64,000 bases of DNA from Palauibacter sp965207805 (GTDB lineage Bacteria; Gemmatimonadota; Gemmatimonadetes; Palauibacterales; Palauibacteraceae): assembly GCA_965207805.1 (NCBI GenBank), contig OZ242312.1, positions 930,001-994,000 on the forward strand, written 5' to 3'. Every line of letters starts with the position of its first letter. Positions within the stretch are counted from its first letter, which is position 1. A program made the translations under genes and the position numbers. Below the pieces are notes generated by a model. That model was given only the letters and a program-made list of their open reading frames with translations, was not told the origin of the DNA and made no database searches. Below, piece after piece: positions 9,277 through 19,047 of this stretch.

Positions 9277-10895
9277 TGGCGCGCGTCTTCGTCGACGGAC
9301 GCGCTGTGGAAGCCGCCATCGCCGTCCGCCAGGCCGTGCAAGCGGACGGGCACGAGGTGGAGTTCGTCGAATCCGTGCGCGAACTCGAGGGACGGCTCGG
9401 TGGTGCGGCCGAGGTCGCCCTCATCCTCACGGGTCCTCCCGACGAATCGCGCGCCGCAGCCATGCGTGGCCTGTTCGAAGCGGAGATTCCGCGCCCTCCC
9501 GTGCTCGGACTCACGGAGGAGACCCACCCGGACGCGCGCCGGCAGCTCGCACGGTCGTTCGATCTCGACGAGGCGCTGTCGCTTCCCGTCGATCCCGACG
9601 AGATGAGGGTCGTCCTGCAGGCTCACCTCGACCGCTACGACCTCCAGCGACAGACGGGGATCATCGGACGCACCGAGGCCGTGCGAGAGATCCTCGAGCG
9701 GGTGCACATGATCGCCCCCGTGATGAGCACCGTCCTCCTCACGGGCGAGAGCGGGACCGGAAAGGAACTCGTGGCGCGCGCCTTCCACCGCCTGTCCCCG
9801 AGGCGCGCCAAGGCCTTCATCGCGGTGAACTGCGCGGCCCTCCCCGAGTCGCTGCTCGAATCCGAACTGTTCGGGCACGAGAAGGGCGCCTTCACCGGAG
9901 CGACGTCCCTGCGGCGGGGGATGTTCGAACTCGCCGATGGGGGCACGCTCCTCCTCGACGAGATCGCGGAGATGCCGCTCCCCACTCAGACGCGCCTGCT
10001 GAGGGTTCTCGAGAGCCGCCGTTTCATGAGGGTGGGCGGGGATCACGAGATCCAGGTCAGCGAGCGCGTCGTCGCCGCCACCAACCGCGACCTCAGGCAG
10101 GCGGTCGAGACAGGGGAGTTCCGCCGCGACCTTTACTACCGCCTGAACGTCCTCAACGTCCACGTCTCCCCGCTCCGGGAACGCCGCCGCGACATCCCCG
10201 TCCTCATCCGCCGCTTCATCTCGGAGTTCAGCCGCCAGCGCGACCGGGAATTCCGCGGACTCGCACCCGAGGCGCTCCAGATCCTCCTCGACTACGACTG
10301 GCCGGGGAACGTCCGGGAACTCCGCAACCTGATCGAGTCCATGGTCGTGCTCGCGCCCGGCTCGGTCATCCGTCCGGAGGACATCCCGCCCGAGATCCGA
10401 TCCGGCGGCGTGAGCCTCGTGCCGTCTCCCACACGCATCGCGCCGCCGGTCGACGCGGGCGCCGGGTCCATCCCGAGCTCACCGCAACTCGCTTTCGTCT
10501 TCCGCACTCTCGTCGACCTCAAGGTGGACATCGATGACCTCAAGCGGGAGTTCGAAGCCTACAGGCTGGGAGCCCGCCAACTCCCTCCGGCCCCCTCCGG
10601 GAGCGGGGTGGGGGAGGAGATCGAGGACGCGATCGAGATCGACATCACCGACGCGGTCGACGCGATCGATGCGACCCCGGCCGAAATCGCCCCACCCGCC
10701 GACGACAGCCCTGGCCCGGAGGACGCGGACGTGATCGCGATCCGGCCCGGAATGACGATGGAGGAGATCGAGCGCGAGGCGATCATCGCCGTGCTCCGCC
10801 AGGCCGGAGGCAATCGGCGCAAGGCGGCGGAGGCGCTCGGCATCGGCGAGCGTACGATCTACCGCAAGATCCGGAAGTACGGCATCGAACACTAG
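9276..10895 (+). CDS. Sigma-54-dependent transcriptional activator with degenerate receiver domain
   Basis: A 539-residue NtrC-type activator. Residues 1 to about 115 have a receiver-like pattern, but the strand that should end in the phosphorylated aspartate reads VALILTGPPDES, so the acceptor seems missing. The AAA+ domain (about 125 to 360) has Walker A GESGTGKE, the sigma-54-contacting GAFTGA near residue 205, Walker B GGTLLLDEIAEM and the arginine-finger region. An acidic linker rich in Asp/Ile/Ala separates it from a Fis-type helix-turn-helix (GGNRRKAAEALGIGERTIYR) at the end. The ATG overlaps the previous stop by one base (TGATG). Target promoters are unknown; no sigma-54 promoter was recognised nearby. 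Confidence 0.9.
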   Translation: MARVFVDGRAVEAAIAVRQAVQADGHEVEFVESVRELEGRLGGAAEVALILTGPPDESRAAAMRGLFEAEIPRPPVLGLTEETHPDARRQLARSFDLDEALSLPVDPDEMRVVLQAHLDRYDLQRQTGIIGRTEAVREILERVHMIAPVMSTVLLTGESGTGKELVARAFHRLSPRRAKAFIAVNCAALPESLLESELFGHEKGAFTGATSLRRGMFELADGGTLLLDEIAEMPLPTQTRLLRVLESRRFMRVGGDHEIQVSERVVAATNRDLRQAVETGEFRRDLYYRLNVLNVHVSPLRERRRDIPVLIRRFISEFSRQRDREFRGLAPEALQILLDYDWPGNVRELRNLIESMVVLAPGSVIRPEDIPPEIRSGGVSLVPSPTRIAPPVDAGAGSIPSSPQLAFVFRTLVDLKVDIDDLKREFEAYRLGARQLPPAPSGSGVGEEIEDAIEIDITDAVDAIDATPAEIAPPADDSPGPEDADVIAIRPGMTMEEIEREAIIAVLRQAGGNRRKAAEALGIGERTIYRKIRKYGIEH

Positions 10896-10920
10896 CGTCA
10901 GGTTCCCGGAGCGGACTTCG

Positions 10921-11397
10921 TCACTCCGCCGAACCGGCCTCGGCGCGCGCCTTCAGCCCTCGCGCCACGTCGTTGAACCCGCGGCGCACGAACCCGCCGA
11001 AGAGCAGCATCACGAGCGGGATGAGGAGGCCGGAGAAAGCATCCGACGTCCGGTAACGGCAGCGCCCCTCTCCCACGGCTTCCAGCCGCTGCTCCCTCAG
11101 GGCCGAGATCAGGAAGCGGTGGCCCATCGTCGTGCTCCAGGCGATGAGGTGCGGCGGCTCGACGGCCTCGATCCGTTCGACCTGCCTCAGCCTCCAGGGT
11201 CCCATCCGGACGAACAACTCGACCGGCGAGCCGATCTCGAAGTCCGTGGCGACCGAGGGCGTGAACGGATTCCATTCGCCGTAGCGCGCGAAGTCGGTGA
11301 GGACGTCCCACGCCCGTTCGATCGGCGCGTCGATTTCCACGGTTTCCGAACGCACATGCCCCCTGAACAAGGCGACGCCCTTCCGCTGTGACTTCAC
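10921..11397 (-). CDS. SRPBCC / polyketide cyclase-like lipid-binding protein
   Basis: A 158-residue protein with the START/Bet v1-like fold signature: SETVEIDAPIERAWDVLTDFARYGEWNPFTPS near the N-terminus, a central beta-rich stretch, and a C-terminal helix (FGGFVRRGFNDVARGLKARAE). Residues near 118 to 132 (GLLIPLVMLLFGGFV) are hydrophobic, unlike most of the family, and could line the cavity or touch membrane. It is the last gene of a four-gene - strand operon and overlaps the dehydrogenase stop by 4 nt. A role in binding or altering a hydrophobic substrate handled by that operon is inference. Confidence 0.8.
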   Translation of the reverse strand: MKSQRKGVALFRGHVRSETVEIDAPIERAWDVLTDFARYGEWNPFTPSVATDFEIGSPVELFVRMGPWRLRQVERIEAVEPPHLIAWSTTMGHRFLISALREQRLEAVGEGRCRYRTSDAFSGLLIPLVMLLFGGFVRRGFNDVARGLKARAEAGSAE

Positions 11398-12416
11398 TCT
11401 GACTCACTCGCCGCGAACCCGCGCCCAACCTCTTCGCCGGGTCGCCGGTGTCGCGCCAGCAGCCCCTCGCTTTCCCGCCACAGTCGCGCTCCGGCGGAGG
11501 CCTCCATGGCCGGCGCGGACATCTCCTTCTCCCGCATCAGGTGCAGATAGACCCCGCTGCGCCGACCCATGTCCTCGGCGCAGCACGCATAGGTCACGGG
11601 CGCCACCGCCTTGTGGGGCGCCGCGAACAGCAGGCGTTTCGCCGGGTGGAGCAGCGGCTTCAGCCACCATGGCGCTTCCCGCATCAGGTCGGAGTCGACC
11701 GCCCCCGGACACAGCGAGTTCACGGCGATCCGAACCTCTCCCTCCGGGTTCAGCCGGCGCGACAGTTCCTGCGCATAGGTGCACAGGTGCAGTTTGCTCA
11801 ACGCATAGTACTTCAGGCCGTCCTTCAGCCCGTAGTCGGTAAAGGCGCCGAACCCGCCGAAGTCGATCGAATCGGCGGCCCGATGCGTTTCGGACACGAT
11901 GAAGACGATTCTTGGGACCTCTCCATCACGACCGCCCGGCCGAAGGATGCCGTCCGCCAGCAGTCGGTCGATGAGAACGCGGTTGGCCAGGAAATGAACC
12001 GCGAACATCAACTCGTAACCCTGGACCGACCTTCGTGCCCTCGCCGGCATCACGCCGGCGTTGAGGACGAGGATGTCCACTTCGCGGCGCTCGCGTTCAA
12101 GTCGGTCGCACAGCGCGTGCACGGAGTCCAGGTCGGCCAGGTCCACGCGAAGCATGCCGACCGCGTCGGAACCGGCGAGCCGTCCGACGTCCTCCCCGGC
12201 CTCCGGATGTCCGCCGCGGCAGGCCATGAGCACTTCCGCGCCGCGTCTCGCCAGATCGACCGCCACCGCCTTGCCGAGCCCCCGGTTGGCCCCCGTCACG
12301 AGGCACACCCTGCCATCGAGGCGGACGTGCTCCGGGACAGGGCTCAGCCCGGGGCGTTGGGAGAAACGATCGACGACCCCGCTGGCGAAGGCGCTCAACT
12401 TCCGGTTGTAGTTCAC
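11394..12416 (-). CDS. Short-chain dehydrogenase/reductase
   Basis: A 340-residue NAD(P)-dependent oxidoreductase of the classical/extended SDR group. The Rossmann motif CLVTGANRGLGKAVAVDLA lies near residue 38, the VLNAGVM strand follows, the serine strand is IVFIVSETHR, and the catalytic pair is in YYALSKLH. The C-terminal 100 residues (MREAPWWLKPLLHPAKRLLF and on) resemble retinol dehydrogenase/WWOX-like SDRs, which act on lipids or sterols, but the substrate is unknown. The GTG at 12416 overlaps the sulfotransferase stop by 4 nt, which decides the start over longer readings. Confidence 0.88.
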   Translation of the reverse strand: MNYNRKLSAFASGVVDRFSQRPGLSPVPEHVRLDGRVCLVTGANRGLGKAVAVDLARRGAEVLMACRGGHPEAGEDVGRLAGSDAVGMLRVDLADLDSVHALCDRLERERREVDILVLNAGVMPARARRSVQGYELMFAVHFLANRVLIDRLLADGILRPGGRDGEVPRIVFIVSETHRAADSIDFGGFGAFTDYGLKDGLKYYALSKLHLCTYAQELSRRLNPEGEVRIAVNSLCPGAVDSDLMREAPWWLKPLLHPAKRLLFAAPHKAVAPVTYACCAEDMGRRSGVYLHLMREKEMSAPAMEASAGARLWRESEGLLARHRRPGEEVGRGFAASESE

Positions 12417-13666
12417 GTGACGACCTCGTCCGGTATCCGGTATTCGCGCCGGTACGCAGCGGAGTGTCCGTCTATGGTCTCCTCGTCGAGACCGAAGCTG
12501 GCCGGCGAGTAGACGTGCCTCCCGTACCGGTTCTGCCCGCTGCGTTCGGAGACGATGCTCGCCGCGTCCGCGGCTTCCTGCGTGAATTCGATCCCCGCGG
12601 CTCCGTAGACCCTGCGCAACTCGCCGACCGGATCCGCGATCAGGTCGTAGTACGATACATCGATGAACGCACCCTCGTCTGCGTCTCGCCGCACGCTCAT
12701 GGAGCGCTCCATCATCCGGCGGATCTTCCGCATCCAGTGCGCCCCGATCTCCACCGGATCCACATGGTTGCTGAAAATGCCGCGTCCATGTGCGACCATG
12801 CTGCAGAACGACGGCACCGATTTCTTCGGGTCGCGATGCGTCTGGATCACGCACACGTCGGGGAAGACATCGAGGATGACGTCGAGATGTTCCATGTGAT
12901 GCGGCGTCTTCAGCACCCAGCGGTCGCCCGGCCGTTGCCAGCCCAGAATCTTCAGCATCGTGAGCAGGTATTCGTAGCCCTTCGTGTGGTCCTGCGCTTC
13001 GAGCCAGCGCGAGTAGCGGGGCACGTGCATCGCCGCTTCCGGCGCCTGGCTCATGAACGACAGATCGAGCAGAAGGACGTCCTCCTCAGGCGCGTCCCAG
13101 GCCATGGGGTGAACGGCGCGGAAATCCGGCGCCAGGAACCCGATCGCTCGCGCGGCGCGTTTCGCCTGCCGCATCCGGCGGCGCGGAGCGCCCATCCCTT
13201 CGTTCCGGAGAGGCACGGGGCTGAGGACTTCCCACGCACTCAGGGCGCGAGTCCCGGGGTCGGCGGCAAGCAACCGATGCAGCGTCGTCGTCGCGGTGCG
13301 CTGCAGGCCCGCGATGAGGAGGATGCGCCCCGGATCCCGCTCGAGAATCTCCGGGTGCTCCCTAAGCAACCGTTCCGCCCGCAATCGAATCGCCAGCGCC
13401 GAGACGATCCGGGAGCGCTGAATCATCGCACCGAGCGGCGTCAGTCGCGCTTCGTCGTTGATCGATTCGACGAGAACCTCGAGGGGTTCCAGAAACCACT
13501 CATCGCCGAAGTCGGAGAGGCCCGTCCTTCGCTTCGCGACGGCGATCATGCGGTCAACGTCGAGGGCGCCACCGAAACCGCACCTCCGGGCCACCCGCCC
13601 CACCCGGTTGAAGAGGGAGACGGCCAGGGGGCGGTACGGCCTGCGGTACTCCGTCGATGTCCGCAC
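12413..13666 (-). CDS. Sulfotransferase family protein
   Basis: About 417 residues. The PAPS 5'-phosphosulfate loop is GLQRTATTTLHRLLAADPGTR, matching the bacterial Sulfotransfer_3 group, and the 3'-phosphate region appears as VIQTHRDPKKSVPSFCSM; WVLKTPHHMEHLD lies between them. Such enzymes move sulfate from PAPS to hydroxyls on lipids, sterols or sugars. The start is uncertain: ATG 13777 would overlap the upstream gene by 91 bp, while GTG 13666 leaves a 20 bp gap and keeps the conserved region whole, so it is preferred although its Shine-Dalgarno is weak. Neighbours suggest modification of one lipophilic compound. Confidence 0.85.
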   Translation of the reverse strand: MRTSTEYRRPYRPLAVSLFNRVGRVARRCGFGGALDVDRMIAVAKRRTGLSDFGDEWFLEPLEVLVESINDEARLTPLGAMIQRSRIVSALAIRLRAERLLREHPEILERDPGRILLIAGLQRTATTTLHRLLAADPGTRALSAWEVLSPVPLRNEGMGAPRRRMRQAKRAARAIGFLAPDFRAVHPMAWDAPEEDVLLLDLSFMSQAPEAAMHVPRYSRWLEAQDHTKGYEYLLTMLKILGWQRPGDRWVLKTPHHMEHLDVILDVFPDVCVIQTHRDPKKSVPSFCSMVAHGRGIFSNHVDPVEIGAHWMRKIRRMMERSMSVRRDADEGAFIDVSYYDLIADPVGELRRVYGAAGIEFTQEAADAASIVSERSGQNRYGRHVYSPASFGLDEETIDGHSAAYRREYRIPDEVVT

Positions 13667-13686
13667 CGGGCTGCCGTCCGCCTCGC

Positions 13687-14883
13687 CTAGGACTCGCGAA
13701 GCGCGCGCAGCTCCGAGAGCTTCACGAGCCGCGTCTGCGGCTGCGGATGTTCCTTCGCCCGGATCCAGCGAAAGCACATCGTCCCGGACGTATGGCCCGC
13801 CGTCTCCAGCCAGTTCGGGAGCCCGGGATCCTCATGGGAGACGACGAGGCGTACGGAACCGTCCTCCTCATGGTGCGCGAGGTGCCTGTTCGTGTGGATG
13901 GTGTGATGGCGGTAGTCCAGCGACTCCATCCAGTAGTTGTTCAACTGAAAGTTCCAGTGCTCGCACTCGGGCGGCATCGCTTCGATGACGAGCGCTTCGT
14001 CGTCGGCTACGGCCCAGTGACTGTGGTAGTAGACGATGTTCGGGTCGCCCCCCGCCTGGAGCGACACGTCCGGATCGAACATGGGCAGCGTGTTCGAGTG
14101 TTTCTTGAAGCCTCGGGCCCAGTTCGCGAACAGCATCGCCGCCCCCGCCACCAGCGTGCCGGCGGACTTCAGCCCCTCGTCGATCTGCTCCGGCGTGAGC
14201 GGACGGGGCCGCTTCTCGTCGTCCGCGCACCCGATGCGCTCGATGTGAAGTTCGGCCGGCACCTCGGTCTCCCGGTCGAGGAAGGTCTGGCGCACGATCA
14301 GCGTGCGGCTCTCCGCCGTCATCGGCAGCCAGTTCCGCTCATGGCGCCGACTGCTGACGATGAGGTCGAAGGTCCCATCATCTCCGATCTCGATCTCGCC
14401 GGCCTCGATGTAGCCGGTGGGGGGCAGGCCGCCGCTCTGCCCGTAGTGGCCGGCCTGCGTGCCAAAGCCGAGGTAGGTCACGGTGTTCCGCCGTCCGGAG
14501 ATCCGGTACTCGTAGTCGCCGTGAATCGCGGCGGTCTGGTAGTAGTTATCGGGGTTGTCGCTCCCCAGCTTCACGGTCTCGTGGGCCACGCGATGCAGCA
14601 CGGGCGCCCGCGGGTCGGCGTGTTCCACGAAAGCCATGAGCCCCCCGCGGACGAGGCGGCTGAGATACCGGTATCCTTCCGCCTGGTTGAACGGGTCGCG
14701 GGGCGCTCCGGGGAAGGTCAGCGCGGCCCCCGCCGCCTTCAGCGTGTCGCAGAATTCGTCCCACGCCTTGCCGCTGACTACGCGCTGCGCCGCGGTATCC
14801 GCAGGCGTCCGGCCCCGCAGTTTTTGCGCTGCGAGCGAGAGGCGCCGAAAGAGCCCGATCAGTCCGATGACGAGCTTTCTCAT
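13687..14883 (-). CDS. DUF1214-domain protein
   Basis: A 398-residue protein of the DUF1214 type, a family with no settled function. Its recognisable part is C-terminal: CEHWNFQLNNYWMESLDYRH, DGSVRLVVSHEDPGLPNWL and GTMCFRWIRA. The first 12 residues are hydrophobic (LVIGLIGLF) and could be a membrane anchor or an uncleaved signal. It is the promoter-proximal gene of the DUF1214-sulfotransferase-SDR-SRPBCC group; I infer that all four act on a common lipid- or steroid-like substrate. The ATG at 14883 is preceded by GGAGAGGA. Confidence 0.72.
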   Translation of the reverse strand: MRKLVIGLIGLFRRLSLAAQKLRGRTPADTAAQRVVSGKAWDEFCDTLKAAGAALTFPGAPRDPFNQAEGYRYLSRLVRGGLMAFVEHADPRAPVLHRVAHETVKLGSDNPDNYYQTAAIHGDYEYRISGRRNTVTYLGFGTQAGHYGQSGGLPPTGYIEAGEIEIGDDGTFDLIVSSRRHERNWLPMTAESRTLIVRQTFLDRETEVPAELHIERIGCADDEKRPRPLTPEQIDEGLKSAGTLVAGAAMLFANWARGFKKHSNTLPMFDPDVSLQAGGDPNIVYYHSHWAVADDEALVIEAMPPECEHWNFQLNNYWMESLDYRHHTIHTNRHLAHHEEDGSVRLVVSHEDPGLPNWLETAGHTSGTMCFRWIRAKEHPQPQTRLVKLSELRALRES

Positions 14884-14949
14884 CGTGTCTCCTCTCCAGC
14901 CGGGACCGCGGCCCCAATGCGCCGTGCTTCGGGCGACGAGTCGGATCGG

Positions 14950-15570
14950 CTAGCCGGTCTCCGCCTCGGCGATGAGGGCGGCGATGCTCTCGCGCAGCGT
15001 GTCGACGCCGGCGCCGGTGCGCGCGGACGTCTCGACCAGCTGATCCGCGTCGAGTTCGAGCGCCTCGCGCAGCTTCTTCGTCGCCCGCCGGCGCCCGGAC
15101 CGGTTCAGCTTGTCCGTCTTCGTGAGCGCGAAAAGCGTCGGCGTCCCGGTCGCCCCCAGGAACTCGATCATCCGCTCATCGTCGTCCGTGAGTCCGCGGC
15201 GCGCGTCCACGAGCAGCACGAGTCCGAGCAGCTTCGGCGTCCGGCGCAGATACCCGTCGATCAGCCGTCCCCACTTCTCCCGCACGGTCTTCGGCGCCTT
15301 CGCGAATCCGTAGCCCGGCAGGTCGACGAGCATATAGCGGTCGTCGACGAGGAAGAAGTTGATCTCGCGCGTGCGCCCGGGCTGCTTCGAGGTTCGCGCG
15401 AGGCTCTTCCGCCCCACGAGCCGGTTGAGCAGCGAGGACTTCCCGACATTCGATCGCCCGGCGATCGCGATCTGGGGGAGATCGCGCGGCGGCTTCTGGC
15501 CGGCCGCGCCGACCGCGCCGACGAACTCGACCGTCCTGACGCGTGTGACGACCCTGTCAGCCGGCGGCAA
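14950..15570 (-). CDS. engB: Ribosome biogenesis GTPase EngB/YsxC
   Basis: A 206-residue Era/Obg-type GTPase needed for large ribosomal subunit assembly. G1 is GRSNVGKSSLLNRL, followed by the family-specific SKQPGRTREINFFLV (G2), G3 as DLPGYGFAKAP, G4 as TKTDKLNRS, and a SARTGAG G5 at the end. Length and motif order are typical. It lies 6 bp downstream of clpX, so it probably shares the tig-clpP-clpX transcript. Confidence 0.95.
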   Translation of the reverse strand: MPPADRVVTRVRTVEFVGAVGAAGQKPPRDLPQIAIAGRSNVGKSSLLNRLVGRKSLARTSKQPGRTREINFFLVDDRYMLVDLPGYGFAKAPKTVREKWGRLIDGYLRRTPKLLGLVLLVDARRGLTDDDERMIEFLGATGTPTLFALTKTDKLNRSGRRRATKKLREALELDADQLVETSARTGAGVDTLRESIAALIAEAETG

Positions 15571-15576
15571 GGTCCG

Positions 15577-16824
<1,248 letters not shown>

Positions 16825-16860
16825 CGTCGCCTCCCCTCGGTCCCTCGGGTTGCTCCGGTG

Positions 16861-17496
16861 CTACTTTGCGACGGTGGGGCCGGGTCGGCCGTTCTTACCG
16901 TCAACCTCCGCCTCACGCGCGACCACGAGGTCGATGAGCCCGTAATCCTTTGCTTCCTCGGGGGACATGAAGCGGTCGCGGTCGACATCCTCGGCGATCC
17001 GCTCGAGATCCTGCCCCGTGTGTTCGGCGAGAATCCGGTTCAGCCGCTCGCGGGCGTTGAGGATTTCCTTCGCCTGAATCTCGATGTCAGCCGCCGTCCC
17101 GTAGGAGCCGCCGGAAGGCTGGTGGATCATGATCCGCGCGTTCGGCAGCGAACGCCGCCTGCCGGGCGTGCCGGCGGCGAGCAGGAACGCTCCCATCGAC
17201 GCAGCCATCCCCATGCACATCGTTGCCACGGGCGCGTTCAGGAATTGCATCGTGTCGTAGATCGCGAGTCCCGCCTGCACGCTTCCCCCCGGCGAGTTGA
17301 TGTAGATGTTGATCTCGCGTTCCGGGTTGTCCGCCTCCAGGAAGAGCAACTGGGCGATCACCACATTCGCCACATCGTCGTTGATCGGAGCCCCGAGGAA
17401 GACGATCCGGTCCATAAGGAGACGCGAGAAGATGTCGTACGTGCGTTCCCCGCGGCTCGACCGTTCGATGACGTACGGTGCGAATATCGTGCTCAA
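16861..17496 (-). CDS. clpP: ClpP protease subunit
   Basis: Serine peptidase core of ClpXP. The 211-residue protein has the N-terminal YDIFSRLLMDRIVFLG, the SPGGSV oxyanion strand, the nucleophile in MGMAASMGAFLL and the histidine in MIHQPSGG. The aspartate is expected in the helix near TGQDLERIAEDVDRD. The start appears to be TTG at 17496 (Leu read as Met); no ATG fits the conserved N-terminus, and a GAGGAACTG upstream offers a Shine-Dalgarno. The C-terminus after FMSPEEAKDYGLID extends by about 20 residues. It sits between tig and clpX. Confidence 0.95.
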   Translation of the reverse strand: MSTIFAPYVIERSSRGERTYDIFSRLLMDRIVFLGAPINDDVANVVIAQLLFLEADNPEREINIYINSPGGSVQAGLAIYDTMQFLNAPVATMCMGMAASMGAFLLAAGTPGRRRSLPNARIMIHQPSGGSYGTAADIEIQAKEILNARERLNRILAEHTGQDLERIAEDVDRDRFMSPEEAKDYGLIDLVVAREAEVDGKNGRPGPTVAK

Positions 17497-17524
17497 ATCA
17501 GTTCCTCACGTGGTTTGCGGCCAA

Positions 17525-18835
17525 TCAGTTCACGTCCGAGCCATCGATCAGAAACCGGAACGCCTTGTCGATGGCAAAACGGCGGCGGAGCGGGTCGAGC
17601 TGCTTCTCCTTCGCGAGCTGCCGGCGTATCTCCACCAGGCTCTTGCCCCGCGCGTTCCCCAGTTCCGACAGGCGCTCGTCGAATTCCTCGCTCGACAGAT
17701 CGAGTCCCTGATCCTCGATGAGTCGCTCGAGCACCAGATCCCGCTTGATCTGACGCTCCACCTGGGGGGCCACGGACCTGCGGGCCTCCTCGACCTGCTC
17801 GGGATCCGCTCCCTCGGGGGCGTCGATCACCCGGTCAAGATAACGCGACGTGAGACTCGGCGGCACCTCGAAGGCGTTTGCTTCGATCACCGCGTCGAGG
17901 AGTTGTTCGCCGACTTCCTCGTCCGCCTGACGTTCGCCCCGCGCCAGGAGTTCCTTTTCGACCGCTTCGCGAAGCTCCGCCAGCGTCCCGAAATTTCCGA
18001 TCTCGCTCGCGAACTCGTCCGTGAGGTCCGGAAGCTCGCTCGCACGGACCTCGTCGAGACGGATCTGCAGCGACCGCGTGGTTCCCGCGAGTTCCGCGGC
18101 CCCGAAGTCGTCCGGGTAGGAGACCGTGAACGTGCCTTCCTCGCCGGGCGCCAGCGCGAGGATCGCGTCCTCGACATCCGGAATCGCGTACCCCGCGCCC
18201 AGCTCGAACCGATACGGCTTCTCCGCGGCGCCGTCGCCCCCCTCGCGTTCCCCGATGGCCACGGCGACGACGTCTCCGTTCCGCGGCGCCCGGTCCACGG
18301 GCTGGAGCACGGCGTTTTCCTTGCGGATGTTCTCGATGACCTCGTCGATGTCCGCATCCTCGACGGCCACCTCACGCCGCTTGACCCGGAACCCTCCGAT
18401 CCGCGCAAGCTCGATCGCCGGCATCACCTCCACGTCAATGCGAAACGAGAGCCGCTCCCCGGGCCGGTAATCCAGTTCGCTGACCACGGGTTCCCCAACG
18501 GTGGAGAGATCGTGCCGCTGCACGGCGTTCCGAAACGCCCGGTTGACGAGCGCGTCGACCGTCCGTTCGTCGATGAGGGGACCGTAGCGCTCCTCGACGA
18601 TCCGCACCGGGACCTTCCCCTTCCGGAATCCCTTGATGCGGGTCGTCTTCCGGAGCTTGGCGGCTTCCCGGCGGCGCGTCGCCGCCACCTGCGCGGGGTC
18701 CACGGACACGTCGAGGCGCCGCAGGTAGTCGTTCTCCCGCTTGATCTCGACGTCGAACGGATCTGTCGCGGCGGCTTGTGAATCGGCTGCGCTCAAGGTC
18801 GTATGGCTCCCGCTCGTGTGTTCGTGTCCCCGCAC
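17525..18835 (-). CDS. tig: Trigger factor (ribosome-associated chaperone, peptidyl-prolyl isomerase)
   Basis: Binds the ribosomal exit tunnel and shields nascent chains. The N-terminal domain has the ribosome-docking motif GFRKGKVP near residue 69. A central FKBP-like PPIase domain (about 165 to 245, DVVAVAIGE to the FTVSYPDDF region) and the helical C-terminal arms follow. 436 residues is typical. The first 20 or so residues are low in complexity and an internal start is possible, though none is clearly better. First gene of tig-clpP-clpX-engB, with a tRNA-Leu 28 bp upstream on the same strand. Confidence 0.94.
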   Translation of the reverse strand: MRGHEHTSGSHTTLSAADSQAAATDPFDVEIKRENDYLRRLDVSVDPAQVAATRRREAAKLRKTTRIKGFRKGKVPVRIVEERYGPLIDERTVDALVNRAFRNAVQRHDLSTVGEPVVSELDYRPGERLSFRIDVEVMPAIELARIGGFRVKRREVAVEDADIDEVIENIRKENAVLQPVDRAPRNGDVVAVAIGEREGGDGAAEKPYRFELGAGYAIPDVEDAILALAPGEEGTFTVSYPDDFGAAELAGTTRSLQIRLDEVRASELPDLTDEFASEIGNFGTLAELREAVEKELLARGERQADEEVGEQLLDAVIEANAFEVPPSLTSRYLDRVIDAPEGADPEQVEEARRSVAPQVERQIKRDLVLERLIEDQGLDLSSEEFDERLSELGNARGKSLVEIRRQLAKEKQLDPLRRRFAIDKAFRFLIDGSDVN

Positions 18836-18863
18836 GGGCCAACGGCAGTCTCACGGCACGAAG

Positions 18864-18946
18864 TGCGAAAGGGGGGACTCGAACCCCCACGGCCAAGGGC
18901 CACCAGCTCCTAAGGCTGGCGCGTCTGCCAATTCCGCCACTTTCGC
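18864..18946 (-). tRNA. tRNA-Leu (anticodon UAG)
   Basis: Read on the - strand, the 83-nt sequence begins GCGAAAG and folds into a cloverleaf: the acceptor stem GCGAAAG pairs with CTTTCGC, the anticodon arm is CCAGC-CUUAGGA-GCUGG giving UAG, the variable arm is long as expected for class II tRNA-Leu (TGGCCCTTGGCCG), and the T arm is GGGGG-TTCGAGT-CCCCC. The discriminator is A and no CCA is encoded. It lies just upstream of tig. No repeat of its 3' end was seen elsewhere, so it does not look like an integration site. Confidence 0.95.
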
Positions 18947-19047
18947 GCGAACCCGCCAGGTCGAACGCAGCGCCGGGATCGGCCGGGAATCTCGGCACCG
19001 GCTGGAACGTGGGCAAGCAGAACCCCGCTCCGCCGGCGCCCCGCGGT

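Noticed and set aside
18864..18946. tRNA-Leu as integration target
   Set aside because: The integrase is more than 4 kb away with htrA and dnaK between, and no partial copy of the tRNA 3' end was seen at the element's edges.
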